Source: Oscillatoriophycideae cyanobacterium NC_groundwater_1537_Pr4_S-0.65um_50_18
GTDB taxonomy: Bacteria; Cyanobacteriota; Cyanobacteriia; Elainellales; Elainellaceae
Direction of reading: 5' to 3'
DNA length: 64,000 nt
Assembly (NCBI GenBank): GCA_016208305.1
Contig: JACQYI010000027.1
Span: forward strand, 113,514-177,513
Made by a program: the position numbers and the translations under genes. The notes below the pieces were generated by a model, which was not told the DNA's origin, did no database searches, and saw nothing but the letters and a program-made list of their open reading frames with translations. Of the stretch, positions 56,698 to 64,000 are shown one piece after another. The first letter of the stretch is position 1. Each line of letters starts with the position of its first letter.

Positions 56698-57969
56698 TTA
56701 CGCAGGTCTAGCCGCATACACATAGAAGGCAACACCTTCATTCGTCCAGCCATCGCCAATACTGGGATGGATGGAATACTGATAGCGCCAAGGTTCAGCG
56801 GCAACATAGCGATAGACCGGCATCGTGTTTTCCACTTGGGTTTCATAGGCGTAGAAAGCAATGCCTTCATTCGTCCAGCCTTCGCCAATGCAGCCCTGAG
56901 TCGAGTAGAAATAGCGCCAGGGAGATTCAGCGCGGCACTGATAGACTGGCACGGTTCCGGGCTGGCTGGCAGCAAAGGCATAAAAGCCGATGCCAAGACG
57001 TGTCCAGCTATCTTGCACATCGGGGCTGGTAGAGTACTGATAGCGCCAAGGCGCAGTTGCATAGTATTCGTAAACAGGAGCGATCGCTGCCAAAGGTTCT
57101 ACGACCCCATCGATCGCCCACATGACGGCATCAATCCCGCATTCGCCATAGCCGATGCGGAAGAAACCGCTTTCGCCCCAGCCTTCGCCCCAGCTATTCT
57201 TGCAAATCCAGCAGCTTTCGGCATCGTCATAGCCAACGATCGAGATGCAGTGACCGCCCTCATACTCGCCAGAAACATAGCGATAGACACCCCCACTGTA
57301 ATAGTAGAAATCGCTATAGACAGTGAAACAGGCTACGAGTGCGCCTTGGGTAGACAGCCACTCTTTCATTTCAGCCGCATCAGTGATCTCACGGTAGCTC
57401 TTGATTTTGAAGGCTTGGTTTTGCCAATCTGGGCTGACTGCGCAAGCCTGATCTCCAGGCGTATAGGGAAAGTAAGATTCATCGCTAACACCCGTTCGAA
57501 AAGCCTCTAGAGCAGGAGACACCCACCACCCGGTACCACAGCCATAGCCATCGAGGCTGGCGTAGCAGTAAAAAAGCTGAGCTTCTGAAAGGTCAATTCC
57601 AGAGTTGGGCTTGTTCTGTTGCACTTGGTAGGTCGCCTCTACGGTGGCAACGGCACCAAAAGCCACACAAGAACCGCAGCTCGACTGATCCTTTACCGCA
57701 GTGACATAGCCCCCATCTTGCAGGTTGTAGTAGGAGGGATAACTAAAGGTTTGGCCTTTGGCAATGGCCGATCGCATCACGGCCAAGTTCATCTGAGCCG
57801 CCTGTTCCCGTTCCTCTAGGGTAGGCTCTCCGTCCGCAGGCACGTAGCCCAAGCGCATTCTTTTTTCAAGGGTGGAGAGCTGGGAGATGCTGGTTTCGCT
57901 AGCTTGCCATTGTGCTCCGGCGGCGGCAACAGCAGACTGTAGCTGCATGGGGTTGATGCTGTCTGTCAT
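56698..57969 (-). CDS. C1 (papain) family cysteine peptidase with three C-terminal repeats
   Basis: A 423-residue protein without a signal peptide. Residues 1-90 look like a propeptide. The papain domain (about 80-285) has the oxyanion Gln95 and catalytic Cys101 in VKDQSSCGSCVAFG, His240 in EGGHCISIVGYDD and Asn258 in CKNSWGEGWGESGFF, so the active site is complete. The rest is three repeats of about 42 residues, each with an aromatic core (PWRYQYS, PWRYFYS, PWRYQYS) and a closing GxxFYAY-type strand, resembling repeat domains such as DUF5648 found on secreted hydrolases and probably binding sugars. The second peptidase gene at 58092 is about 120 bp upstream on the same strand, so co-expression is likely. 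Confidence 0.9.
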   Translation of the reverse strand: MTDSINPMQLQSAVAAAGAQWQASETSISQLSTLEKRMRLGYVPADGEPTLEEREQAAQMNLAVMRSAIAKGQTFSYPSYYNLQDGGYVTAVKDQSSCGSCVAFGAVATVEATYQVQQNKPNSGIDLSEAQLFYCYASLDGYGCGTGWWVSPALEAFRTGVSDESYFPYTPGDQACAVSPDWQNQAFKIKSYREITDAAEMKEWLSTQGALVACFTVYSDFYYYSGGVYRYVSGEYEGGHCISIVGYDDAESCWICKNSWGEGWGESGFFRIGYGECGIDAVMWAIDGVVEPLAAIAPVYEYYATAPWRYQYSTSPDVQDSWTRLGIGFYAFAASQPGTVPVYQCRAESPWRYFYSTQGCIGEGWTNEGIAFYAYETQVENTMPVYRYVAAEPWRYQYSIHPSIGDGWTNEGVAFYVYAARPA

Positions 57970-58091
57970 GATGGTTTTTCCAGGTTGAAGAAGTTAGGTA
58001 GAAGAAGTGAGTTAGAAAAGCGAAGGAGAAAGATTGGGGTCATTGCTCCACCCGAAGATGAAGCAATAACGCTTGAGCAAGAAACAGGAGA

Positions 58092-58994
58092 TTACAAACC
58101 GAAGTTGCCCGTATCCACCCATTCGGCTTTGATCAGCGACCACCAATCGATCGCCAATCCGTTCAGCACGTAGGCATAGGGTAGATAGCCATAGCCGCGA
58201 TCGCCCCAAGCCGCACTCCAGGAGTTGCGGATGATGAAAGCACCCACGGTTTCTCGGCCAGAGGCAGGATTAACGATTTTGAAGGTATCGTCATAGCCCA
58301 CTGCAAGCACTGCATGACCACCCGACACTTTATCCGCTGGGTCAGGATAAGGAATCTTGCCAGTCGAATTGGCTTGAGCAATAGAGTCGTAAACGGTGAA
58401 ACCAAACATAGAAGGCAGACCTGCCGCCAGGTTGGATTTGATCCGTCCTAGCAGGTCGTCTTTGGTCGTTCCAGCCGGGTCAAGGCGATAGTAGGTGGTT
58501 GCGCGGTAGTTTTGCGCCAGCGAGTAGCAAAAAGAGGGAGGCTCTTGCTCAAAGTCGGCAATTTTGTAAGGGTAATATTTTTCAGGAGGCACCCCAAACA
58601 TGGCCATTGCCCCCATAGTGGTGCGTAAAAAAGCTCCGGTATCGCCCGTCCAGCCCAATAAATTGCGGGTGACTTTATAGAGAAAAAGTCTAGAAGCATC
58701 AATATGCTTGCCAAAAGCGCGACGCTCAAAATACTCCAGCATGCCCGTTCCGGCGTTTGCCGTACAGGAACCGATCGTGCTTTGGTCTTCGACGGGTGAG
58801 CAATAGCTCCTCAGGTCTACTGCTACAGGTAGGCTGACGCTGGCTTTGACAGCATCTGCAACATCGACCTTAGCCAGCAGTTCTTGAACTGCGGCATTTT
58901 CGGGTGTGTAGTCTCTAATATCAGGGACATCGGGCAACCATCCGGTTGCTTTAATTTCGATCGCATTTTGATCGATGGTGACTTCGTTAAACAT
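58092..58994 (-). CDS. C1 (papain) family cysteine peptidase
   Basis: A 300-residue protein with a papain-like core. Gln71 and Cys77 lie in VEDQSTIGSCTANAG, the His in SGGHAVLAVGYDD and the Asn in IIRNSWSAAWGDRGYGYLP, so the catalytic set is present. The 'IGSCTANA' form around the Cys is typical of a bacterial and viral branch of the family rather than of plant papains. Residues 1-55 are a short N-terminal part beginning with a beta-rich segment and the phrase PDVPDIRDYTPEN. There is no signal peptide. It is related to, but not a close copy of, the downstream peptidase. Confidence 0.9.
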   Translation of the reverse strand: MFNEVTIDQNAIEIKATGWLPDVPDIRDYTPENAAVQELLAKVDVADAVKASVSLPVAVDLRSYCSPVEDQSTIGSCTANAGTGMLEYFERRAFGKHIDASRLFLYKVTRNLLGWTGDTGAFLRTTMGAMAMFGVPPEKYYPYKIADFEQEPPSFCYSLAQNYRATTYYRLDPAGTTKDDLLGRIKSNLAAGLPSMFGFTVYDSIAQANSTGKIPYPDPADKVSGGHAVLAVGYDDTFKIVNPASGRETVGAFIIRNSWSAAWGDRGYGYLPYAYVLNGLAIDWWSLIKAEWVDTGNFGL

Positions 58995-59246
58995 TGATTT
59001 TACGGTAGGGATAGAACGAGTTTTAATAAGTTCAAAACATCAGATCGCTTAAGCGCTTTCTGTTTTTCTAAAAGCCGCTCTGGTGAGATGTCTTTATCCT
59101 GCCAAAGAAGATAACTTCATTGCAGTACCCGCATGGGTACTCTTTAAAAGCTTGTGGGACAAGGGATTTCGCGATCGCACTCAACCCTAACTGAACCCAT
59201 AAATTCCCAGCCGTCGCACACAAAAATACCCTTCGTATGGAGTTAG

Positions 59247-59357
59247 GTAGACGGGTAGACAAGTAGACGGGTAGATAGGTAGACGGGTAGATGAGAGTTT
59301 CCCATCCACCCACTCACCCACTCACCCACTCACCCACTTACCCACTTACCCACTCAC
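59247..59357. repeat. Two octamer tandem arrays in opposite sense
   Basis: 59247-59294 holds six octamers of the form GTAGACGG (variants GTAGACAA, GTAGATAG, GTAGATGA). After seven other bases, 59302-59357 holds seven octamers of the form CCACTCAC (variants CCATCCAC, CCACTTAC). The first strand is G-rich and the second is C-rich on the same strand, so partial pairing between them is possible. They lie between the C1 peptidase gene and the gene at 59473. Confidence 0.85.
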
Positions 59358-59472
59358 CTGAAGAACTCCGATCGTCAGATCACTCAGAGGTAATGGGCTT
59401 TCTTGGTTTGTGGGTAAGATTGTTACATAGCGGCGATTTTGCTTGCCGTTGGTTTACGATCGCCCCTTACCC

Positions 59473-60261
59473 ATGTCGATTCAAAAATTCCCGTTGGCTA
59501 CGGTTAACAAAATTAGGCGCTACATACAAGATGTGCTGGTATTGACTGATTCTGAGCAACAGTCTCAAATCTGGGCTGAGCTAGGCGACACCGAAGAACC
59601 TCCAGAACCTGAGTCATTAGATGATCTGAGCGGTCTTTTTACCTTTGGTGGGCTGGCTCCAGAAGAATTATCAGAACTCGATGGCTCTTGGCTAATCAGC
59701 ACCGTCAATCCGGCGGCAACCTTACTAAAGCTATCGGGGCTGCGGCTCAAACCTGAATTACGCTGGGTCAGCTACCTCTACCGCAATCAGCAAGAAGGCC
59801 GAGGTCTGGTGTATGCTGTGCCCGAATCTCTCAGCACGATTTCTCACTTAGAAAAATCTTTAGTGAAAAGTCAAGACATTTCTCAGCCGCCGCAGCCTGA
59901 AGGGGCGTTAGGTCATTTTATGGAGGCGCTGGAAGGCGATCGCTCTCCAGGGTCTTTTTTGCTGGCTTCGCTCCTCCACCGTGAGCTTCAGGAGTTTGGC
60001 GCATTGGGAAAGCGCTGTAACTGGAGCCACCACCGCCTGATTGAAACACCGCCACCTCAGGTCAAGTGGCGCTGGGAAACGGAGCAGCCCAAAGATTTCT
60101 CTGCCAAGGTTAAAGTTTTGCCGGATGGTCAGGCAGCTACAGAGTTTTTTACCTGCCGGGTGCAAAACCCAATCGCCGTCTACCGTCACCTCGATCAGTT
60201 TCCCGTCGGGCATTACAAACCCAACAGCTTAGACAAGGCGATCGCCTTAGCCTACCGATAA
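59473..60261 (+). CDS. Conserved-type cyanobacterial hypothetical protein
   Basis: From ATG 59473 (MSIQKFPLATVNKIRRYIQD) the protein has 262 residues; an upstream start at 59443 is open. It is soluble, without signal peptide or membrane helix. Features visible: an acidic segment (about 35-55, GDTEEPPEPESLDDLSG), a central part WLISTVNPAATLLKL and a C-terminal mixed alpha/beta part. I do not recognise a catalytic motif or a named family. It is about 130 bp before hppD on the same strand. Confidence 0.65.
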   Translation: MSIQKFPLATVNKIRRYIQDVLVLTDSEQQSQIWAELGDTEEPPEPESLDDLSGLFTFGGLAPEELSELDGSWLISTVNPAATLLKLSGLRLKPELRWVSYLYRNQQEGRGLVYAVPESLSTISHLEKSLVKSQDISQPPQPEGALGHFMEALEGDRSPGSFLLASLLHRELQEFGALGKRCNWSHHRLIETPPPQVKWRWETEQPKDFSAKVKVLPDGQAATEFFTCRVQNPIAVYRHLDQFPVGHYKPNSLDKAIALAYR

Positions 60262-60390
60262 CGAATTTTGTAGAAATTGAGGTGATTCTTCGAGAAACCC
60301 CTGGTATTTGAGAGATCCATCGGGAGATTGACCTAAAAATTCTGCTAACAAGGCAAAATAGATAGGCACTTGGCTGGATGTTGACAGGCT

Positions 60391-61458
60391 ATGAACCTTG
60401 ATCATGTTCACTTTTATGTGGAAGATGCCCTCACCTGGCGCGACTGGTTTGTGCAGAAGCTCAACTTTCAATCGATCGCTCCGCTGCAAGACGCTAAAAT
60501 TTCTCCAGACCCGGATACCCATACAGAAATCGTTCAGAGCGGTAGAGCCTGCGTTTTTCTGTCTTCAGCTAAGACTGCTCAAAGCCCTGTCGTACAATAC
60601 TTGCAGCGGCATCCGGCAGGTGTGGCAGATGTAGCGTTTCAGGTGGCCAATCTGGAGGCAGCGATCGCTCAAGCCTTGGCGGCAGGGGCAAAGGTGAGGC
60701 GACCGCCCCAATGGGTGCAGCAGCCTGGGAGAACCGTGAAGCTGGCTCAAATTCAAGGCTGGGGAGATCTATGCCATACGTTAGTCGAGCTGCCGACTAT
60801 CGGGAATGCACCAGAGGCAGGATGGATCACAGGGTTTGATCATGTCGTGCTGAATGTGGCGGCAGGTGAGTTAGGTAAGGCTCTAAGCTGGTATGAGCAA
60901 GCCTTTGGCTTTCAGCGCCGACAGGCATTCGAGATTCAAACCGATCGCTCTGCTCTGTGCAGTCAAGTCTTAACCCATCCGGCAGGGTTGGCGCAGTTGC
61001 CCATTAATGAACCCCGATCGCCCAGTTCGCAAATTCAAGAATTTTTGAACCACAACCGAGGCACAGGCATTCAGCATATTGCCTTGCAAACCCACGGAAT
61101 TGTGCCCGCGATCGCCCAATTTCGCCAGCAGGGAGTCTCCTTTTTGTCGGTGCCCTTTAGCTATTACGAAGCGTTGCGTCAGCGTCCCGGCTTTAACTTA
61201 TCTGAGGCCGAATGGCAGGCGATCGCCCATGAGGAAGTGCTGGTCGATTGGCAAAAAGACCTGCCCCAAGCGCTACTGCTGCAAGCCTTTACCCAACCCA
61301 TCTTTCCGCAGCCCACTTTTTTCTTTGAGCTGATTGAACGTCGCAAAGGCTGGGTCAACCAGCAGTATCACCAGGCGCAAGGCTTTGGAGAAGGTAATTT
61401 TCGGGCGCTGTTTGAGGCGATCGAGCGAGAGCAGATGAAGCGAGGCAGCCTACTTTAA
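60391..61458 (+). CDS. hppD: 4-Hydroxyphenylpyruvate dioxygenase
   Basis: Converts 4-hydroxyphenylpyruvate to homogentisate, the head-group precursor of tocopherol in cyanobacteria. The protein (355 residues) has two vicinal-oxygen-chelate modules. The catalytic C-terminal one shows the iron ligands: His in GFDHVVLNV (about 151), His in GIQHIALQT (about 231) and Glu in FFELIERRKGW (about 315). The C-terminal part includes GFGEGNFRALFEAIE, the helix that closes the active site. It resembles the cyanobacterial branch more than the tyrosine-catabolic enzymes. Confidence 0.9.
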   Translation: MNLDHVHFYVEDALTWRDWFVQKLNFQSIAPLQDAKISPDPDTHTEIVQSGRACVFLSSAKTAQSPVVQYLQRHPAGVADVAFQVANLEAAIAQALAAGAKVRRPPQWVQQPGRTVKLAQIQGWGDLCHTLVELPTIGNAPEAGWITGFDHVVLNVAAGELGKALSWYEQAFGFQRRQAFEIQTDRSALCSQVLTHPAGLAQLPINEPRSPSSQIQEFLNHNRGTGIQHIALQTHGIVPAIAQFRQQGVSFLSVPFSYYEALRQRPGFNLSEAEWQAIAHEEVLVDWQKDLPQALLLQAFTQPIFPQPTFFFELIERRKGWVNQQYHQAQGFGEGNFRALFEAIEREQMKRGSLL

Positions 61459-61495
61459 GTCATGGCTGTAGCCAATCTTTGCCGTCTTCTAGAGG

Positions 61496-62869
61496 TTAGA
61501 CCGCCCGATTTTGCCGGATACATTCGGCATACCAGTCGGCGCTAGATTTAGGAGTCCGGCTCTGCGTAGGAAAGTCAACTCGCACAATGCCAAAGCGGCG
61601 ATCATATCCCCATGACCACTCGAAGTTATCCAGCAGACTCCAGACAAAGTAGCCTTGAAGCGGATAGCCTTCACTCACAGCTCGATGCGCCGATCGCAAA
61701 TATTGGCGGAGATAGAGAATGCGATCGCTATCTACTACTTCGCCCTTCCAGTTGACTTCATCTTCGGTAGCACAGCCATTTTCGCTGATGAAGATGGGCA
61801 AATCCGATCGCCCTAGCGTTTCGCTAATGTGGCGAATGCCCCAGTAAATAGACTCAGGCTGCATAAATAGCCAGGGCATATGCATCTGCGGATAGGTTTT
61901 GGCAAAGTTGACGATTTCAAAACCATACTCGTTGTCAGCCGCCCGCACATAGGTACCGCAGTAGATGTTGAATCCTAGCGAGTCTAGCGGCTGATGAATG
62001 ATTTGCAGATCGCCATCCTGAATTTTAGGGGCAGCCGCGCCCGGCTTAAAAAAGTCAGGGTGATAGGCTCCGGTGAGGGCAGGCAATAGAATGCCACCGT
62101 TATAGCCAAAGTTGCTAAAGGCTTTTTGGGCAGCAGCGACATGTTGGGGCGATTCGGCGATCGGCACAGTTACCGCAAAGTTATCGACCAGTGCGACCGA
62201 GCAAGGCTGCGGCGTAGCGGCGCGAATCGCTTGACAGCCTAACCCATGAGCCAGCAGCGCATGGTGTACCGTTTGCCACACCTCACTTTCGCTGCCGACC
62301 TGCCGACCCGGCGCATGTTGCGGCACGCGATCGACCCCATAGCCCAAATGCGTAAAGCAAGTGATTTCGTTGAGGGTCATCCAGCTCGTGATGCGATCGC
62401 CTAATCGACTCACTACGGCTGTAGCGTAGTCGGCAAAGTCTTGCGCCATTTCTCGGCTCAGCCAGGAGCCGTACAGATCTTCTAGTGCCTGAGGGCTATC
62501 CCAATGAAACAGGGTGGCATGGGGAGTAATCCCCTGCTCCAGCAAAGCATCTACTAAACGCCTGTAGAAATCGACTCCGGCTTCATTTACTTTGCCCCGG
62601 CCATCGGGTAAGATGCGCGACCAGGCAATGCTAAAGCGGTAGTGTTTAATGCCGAGATCGGCAATCAGCTTAATGTCATCCCGGTAGGTATGGTAATGAT
62701 TGCAAGCGATCGCGCCTGTATCCCCATTGAGCGTTCGTCCGGCGGTAGCGCTAAAGGTATCCCAAACGCTAGGCTTGCGTCCATCAACATCGGCGGCTCC
62801 TTCAATTTGGTAGGCAGAAGTGGCTGCACCCCAAAGGAAGTTATCGGGAAAGCGATAGCTGGATACCAT
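61496..62869 (-). CDS. GH1 family beta-glucosidase
   Basis: A 457-residue retaining glycosidase. The GH1 signature is at the start (FPDNFLWGAATSAYQIEGA), the acid/base Glu in TLNEITCFTHLGY (about 167) and the nucleophile Glu in PIFISENGCATED (about 355). ITPHATLFHWDSPQALEDLYG is also typical, with one odd feature: 'DSPQALE' where most have 'DLPQALE'. No signal peptide, so it is probably cytoplasmic. GH1 enzymes hydrolyse beta-glucosides, galactosides or phosphosugars; the exact substrate is not evident. It converges with hppD. Confidence 0.94.
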   Translation of the reverse strand: MVSSYRFPDNFLWGAATSAYQIEGAADVDGRKPSVWDTFSATAGRTLNGDTGAIACNHYHTYRDDIKLIADLGIKHYRFSIAWSRILPDGRGKVNEAGVDFYRRLVDALLEQGITPHATLFHWDSPQALEDLYGSWLSREMAQDFADYATAVVSRLGDRITSWMTLNEITCFTHLGYGVDRVPQHAPGRQVGSESEVWQTVHHALLAHGLGCQAIRAATPQPCSVALVDNFAVTVPIAESPQHVAAAQKAFSNFGYNGGILLPALTGAYHPDFFKPGAAAPKIQDGDLQIIHQPLDSLGFNIYCGTYVRAADNEYGFEIVNFAKTYPQMHMPWLFMQPESIYWGIRHISETLGRSDLPIFISENGCATEDEVNWKGEVVDSDRILYLRQYLRSAHRAVSEGYPLQGYFVWSLLDNFEWSWGYDRRFGIVRVDFPTQSRTPKSSADWYAECIRQNRAV

Positions 62870-63432
62870 AACACCTTAGTCCTATCAATCTTTCTGGAGC
62901 AGACAGGGCAAAGGTAACACTGTTAATTTAGGTTAGCAACTAGAGGCTGCTGATTTTAGTTAAGAAATTATCTTGGCAGGTTAAAAAATACATAGAAAAG
63001 CGAGCGAATTTGGTAAGCACTCCCAACGCAGACCTTAACGTTCATCAAATGGAGTAGAGCTTGTTAGATAAAGTTCCGCCCTGCAAGACTTTCAACTAGC
63101 AATCTGGTTTATAGGGCAGATACTTTCTGAGTGTTTTACCCACGCAAAGTTCAGAAAATTCTGCCCTATTGGGTTTTAAATCGGTATTAGACCATGATGC
63201 GATTGAGCACACACATGACTTTATCGAGACAGTGAGGCACAGGGAGCGGTCGGCTCCATGCCCCCGCTTCGACAACGCTAAGGCTATGCTGGTTTACGCG
63301 ATCGCCCATGAAGCTGCGATCGCGGAGTTTCGGGTTCTGAGGCTGAAAGGTGGTAGGAAGGCGATCGCGTAGCTCTCCATTCGCGAAGCGTTCCGAAGTC
63401 AAGGAATTCCCCTCTTTGTTACAGTCCCCGTC
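62870..63432. other. 563 bp gene-free stretch before mobile-element debris
   Basis: Includes the upstream region of the GH1 gene. The part 63290-63400 is rich in GCGATCGC-type sites and in sequence of the kind repeated in cyanobacterial spacers (TTCGCGAAGCGTTCC). A 71-codon minus-strand frame here looks like a by-product. No supported gene. Confidence 0.4.
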
Positions 63433-63867
63433 CTAAAATTTTGAAGGATTATCGGGATGCAGCTGGTCTTGCCACCAAGATTGAGGATTGTTGTCGATGT
63501 ATTTCTGAATATTTGTCAACGCGATATCATCGCGAATAATGTGTTCATAATAATTGCGTTGCCACACAGGCACAGATGTCATCCTTCGCATCTGATTAAT
63601 CCGTCGGGCAGTCACCGATTTGAAATTGAGAACGATCGCCCCCACCGATCCCGCCCGTAGGGGCGCGGCATTCGGCAAACCCTTCACGCCATTCACTCCC
63701 ATTTCCTGCCCGAATGCCACGCCCGGTTCGGATTCATTCATCAATAGTTGATCCAAATTGGGTATGGTATCGGAACAAACCGGGTCAACAGAATGCGATC
63801 GTTCCTGTCCTGAACCAAACGTGGTATTCGGATCAGTCGGATTGGGATAACCAGGATTGGTATAGCC
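63433..63867 (-). pseudogene. REP-associated tyrosine (RAYT, IS200-like) transposase, C-terminal remnant
   Basis: The last 60 codons are a clear RAYT/Y1-type C-terminus: AIVLNFKSVTARRINQMRR, PVWQRNYYEHIIRDDIALT, then IQKYIDNNPQSWWQDQLHPDNP. Upstream of this the same frame is open (GYTNPGYPNPTDPNTTF and on) back to the stop codon of the IS630-type gene, with no start codon suited to a full protein. The N-terminal part with the metal-binding His pair of these enzymes is missing. RAYTs move REP-type palindromes in other bacteria. Confidence 0.75.
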
Positions 63868-64000
63868 TTACGAAAGCACGTTAGGACATATTTTGAAAGC
63901 GGCATCGACACAATTACGAAAGCTATCAAATTCACTCCACCGTTGTCGCATCCAATTTTTGAGTACAAACCACCAATGCTCAATCTTGTTCAAGTCTGGG
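63868..64000 (-). mobile_element. IS630-family transposase, C-terminal end (runs off the right edge)
   Basis: Reading the minus strand from the window edge gives PDLNKIEHWWFVLKNWMRQ, then RWSEFDSFRNCVDAAF and a TAA at 63868-63870. PDLNxIEHxW is the classical end of the DDE catalytic domain in IS630-family transposases, with the Glu of IEHWW as the last catalytic residue. About 44 codons are in the window. The stop codon is followed without gap by the frame of the RAYT remnant. Confidence 0.82.

Noticed and set aside
56767..57510. 247-codon plus-strand frame inside the C1 peptidase gene
   Set aside because: Antisense to an intact catalytic domain; a G+C-driven by-product.
59247..59357. Possible CRISPR array
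   Set aside because: Eight-base units are contiguous without spacers, and no cas genes are in the window.
63187..63402. 71-codon minus-strand frame
   Set aside because: Composed of repeated spacer-type sequence with GCGATCGC sites; no start signal and no domain.

Overview
The window is cyanobacterial chromosomal DNA. It encodes the photosystem I subunit PsaE, a cyanobacteriochrome-type phototaxis operon (pixGHIJL) and a cyanobacterial 4-hydroxyphenylpyruvate dioxygenase. The palindrome GCGATCGC (HIP1) is scattered through it at the density typical of cyanobacteria. A filamentous or Leptolyngbya-like lineage fits the family mix, but the species cannot be fixed from the sequence alone.

Layout. 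1-6653: a truncated outer-membrane beta-barrel gene, a secreted YfaP-like protein, a proline-rich lipoprotein with a PilP-like end, psaE with an unusually long C-terminal tail, mutM, a LysR regulator and a membrane protein with an acidic repetitive tail. 6677-24561: an exopolysaccharide locus, mostly on the minus strand. It holds a priming sugar transferase, UDP-glucose dehydrogenase, UDP-xylose synthase, Wzc/Wza/Wzx-type export proteins, three related GT2 glycosyltransferases, a plus-strand Wzy-like polymerase or ligase, a WecG/TagA transferase, a GH10 xylanase and a PhyH-family dioxygenase. It ends in a decayed GH74 (xyloglucanase-type) gene with a missing N-terminus and an in-frame stop. 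25474-35064: housekeeping and stress genes (galE, an aldose-1-epimerase relative, recF, dps, an oligopeptide-type permease, acs, a TIGR03792 protein, a phasin-like protein, an FKBP isomerase).

35162-46080: the phototaxis island. A coiled-coil membrane protein and pixG-pixH-pixI-pixJ-pixL lie between two inverted copies of a roughly 115 bp dispersed repeat. PixJ carries two GAF domains with chromophore-type cysteines: one of red/green type and one with the DXCF motif. The expected signal path is PixJ light sensing, PixI coupling, the PixL histidine kinase, then the PixG and PixH response regulators and type IV pili.

46094-62869: dnaB (no intein), an AbrB-family transporter, a small Cys-rich protein, an RND efflux pump with its adaptor, a dienelactone hydrolase-like protein, cobK, two adjacent papain-family peptidases (one with three C-terminal repeats), two arrays of octamer tandem repeats, a conserved hypothetical gene, hppD and a GH1 beta-glucosidase. 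63433-64000: mobile-element debris, namely the C-terminal end of a REP-associated (RAYT) transposase directly behind the C-terminal end of an IS630-family transposase that runs off the window.

The points most worth a second look are the dual-cysteine PixJ, the repeat-bracketed pix island, the pairing of a xylanase with UDP-xylose synthesis in one polysaccharide locus, the decayed GH74 gene fused behind the PhyH stop codon, the PsaE tail, the tandem C1 peptidases, and a set of G+C-cored intergenic palindromes.
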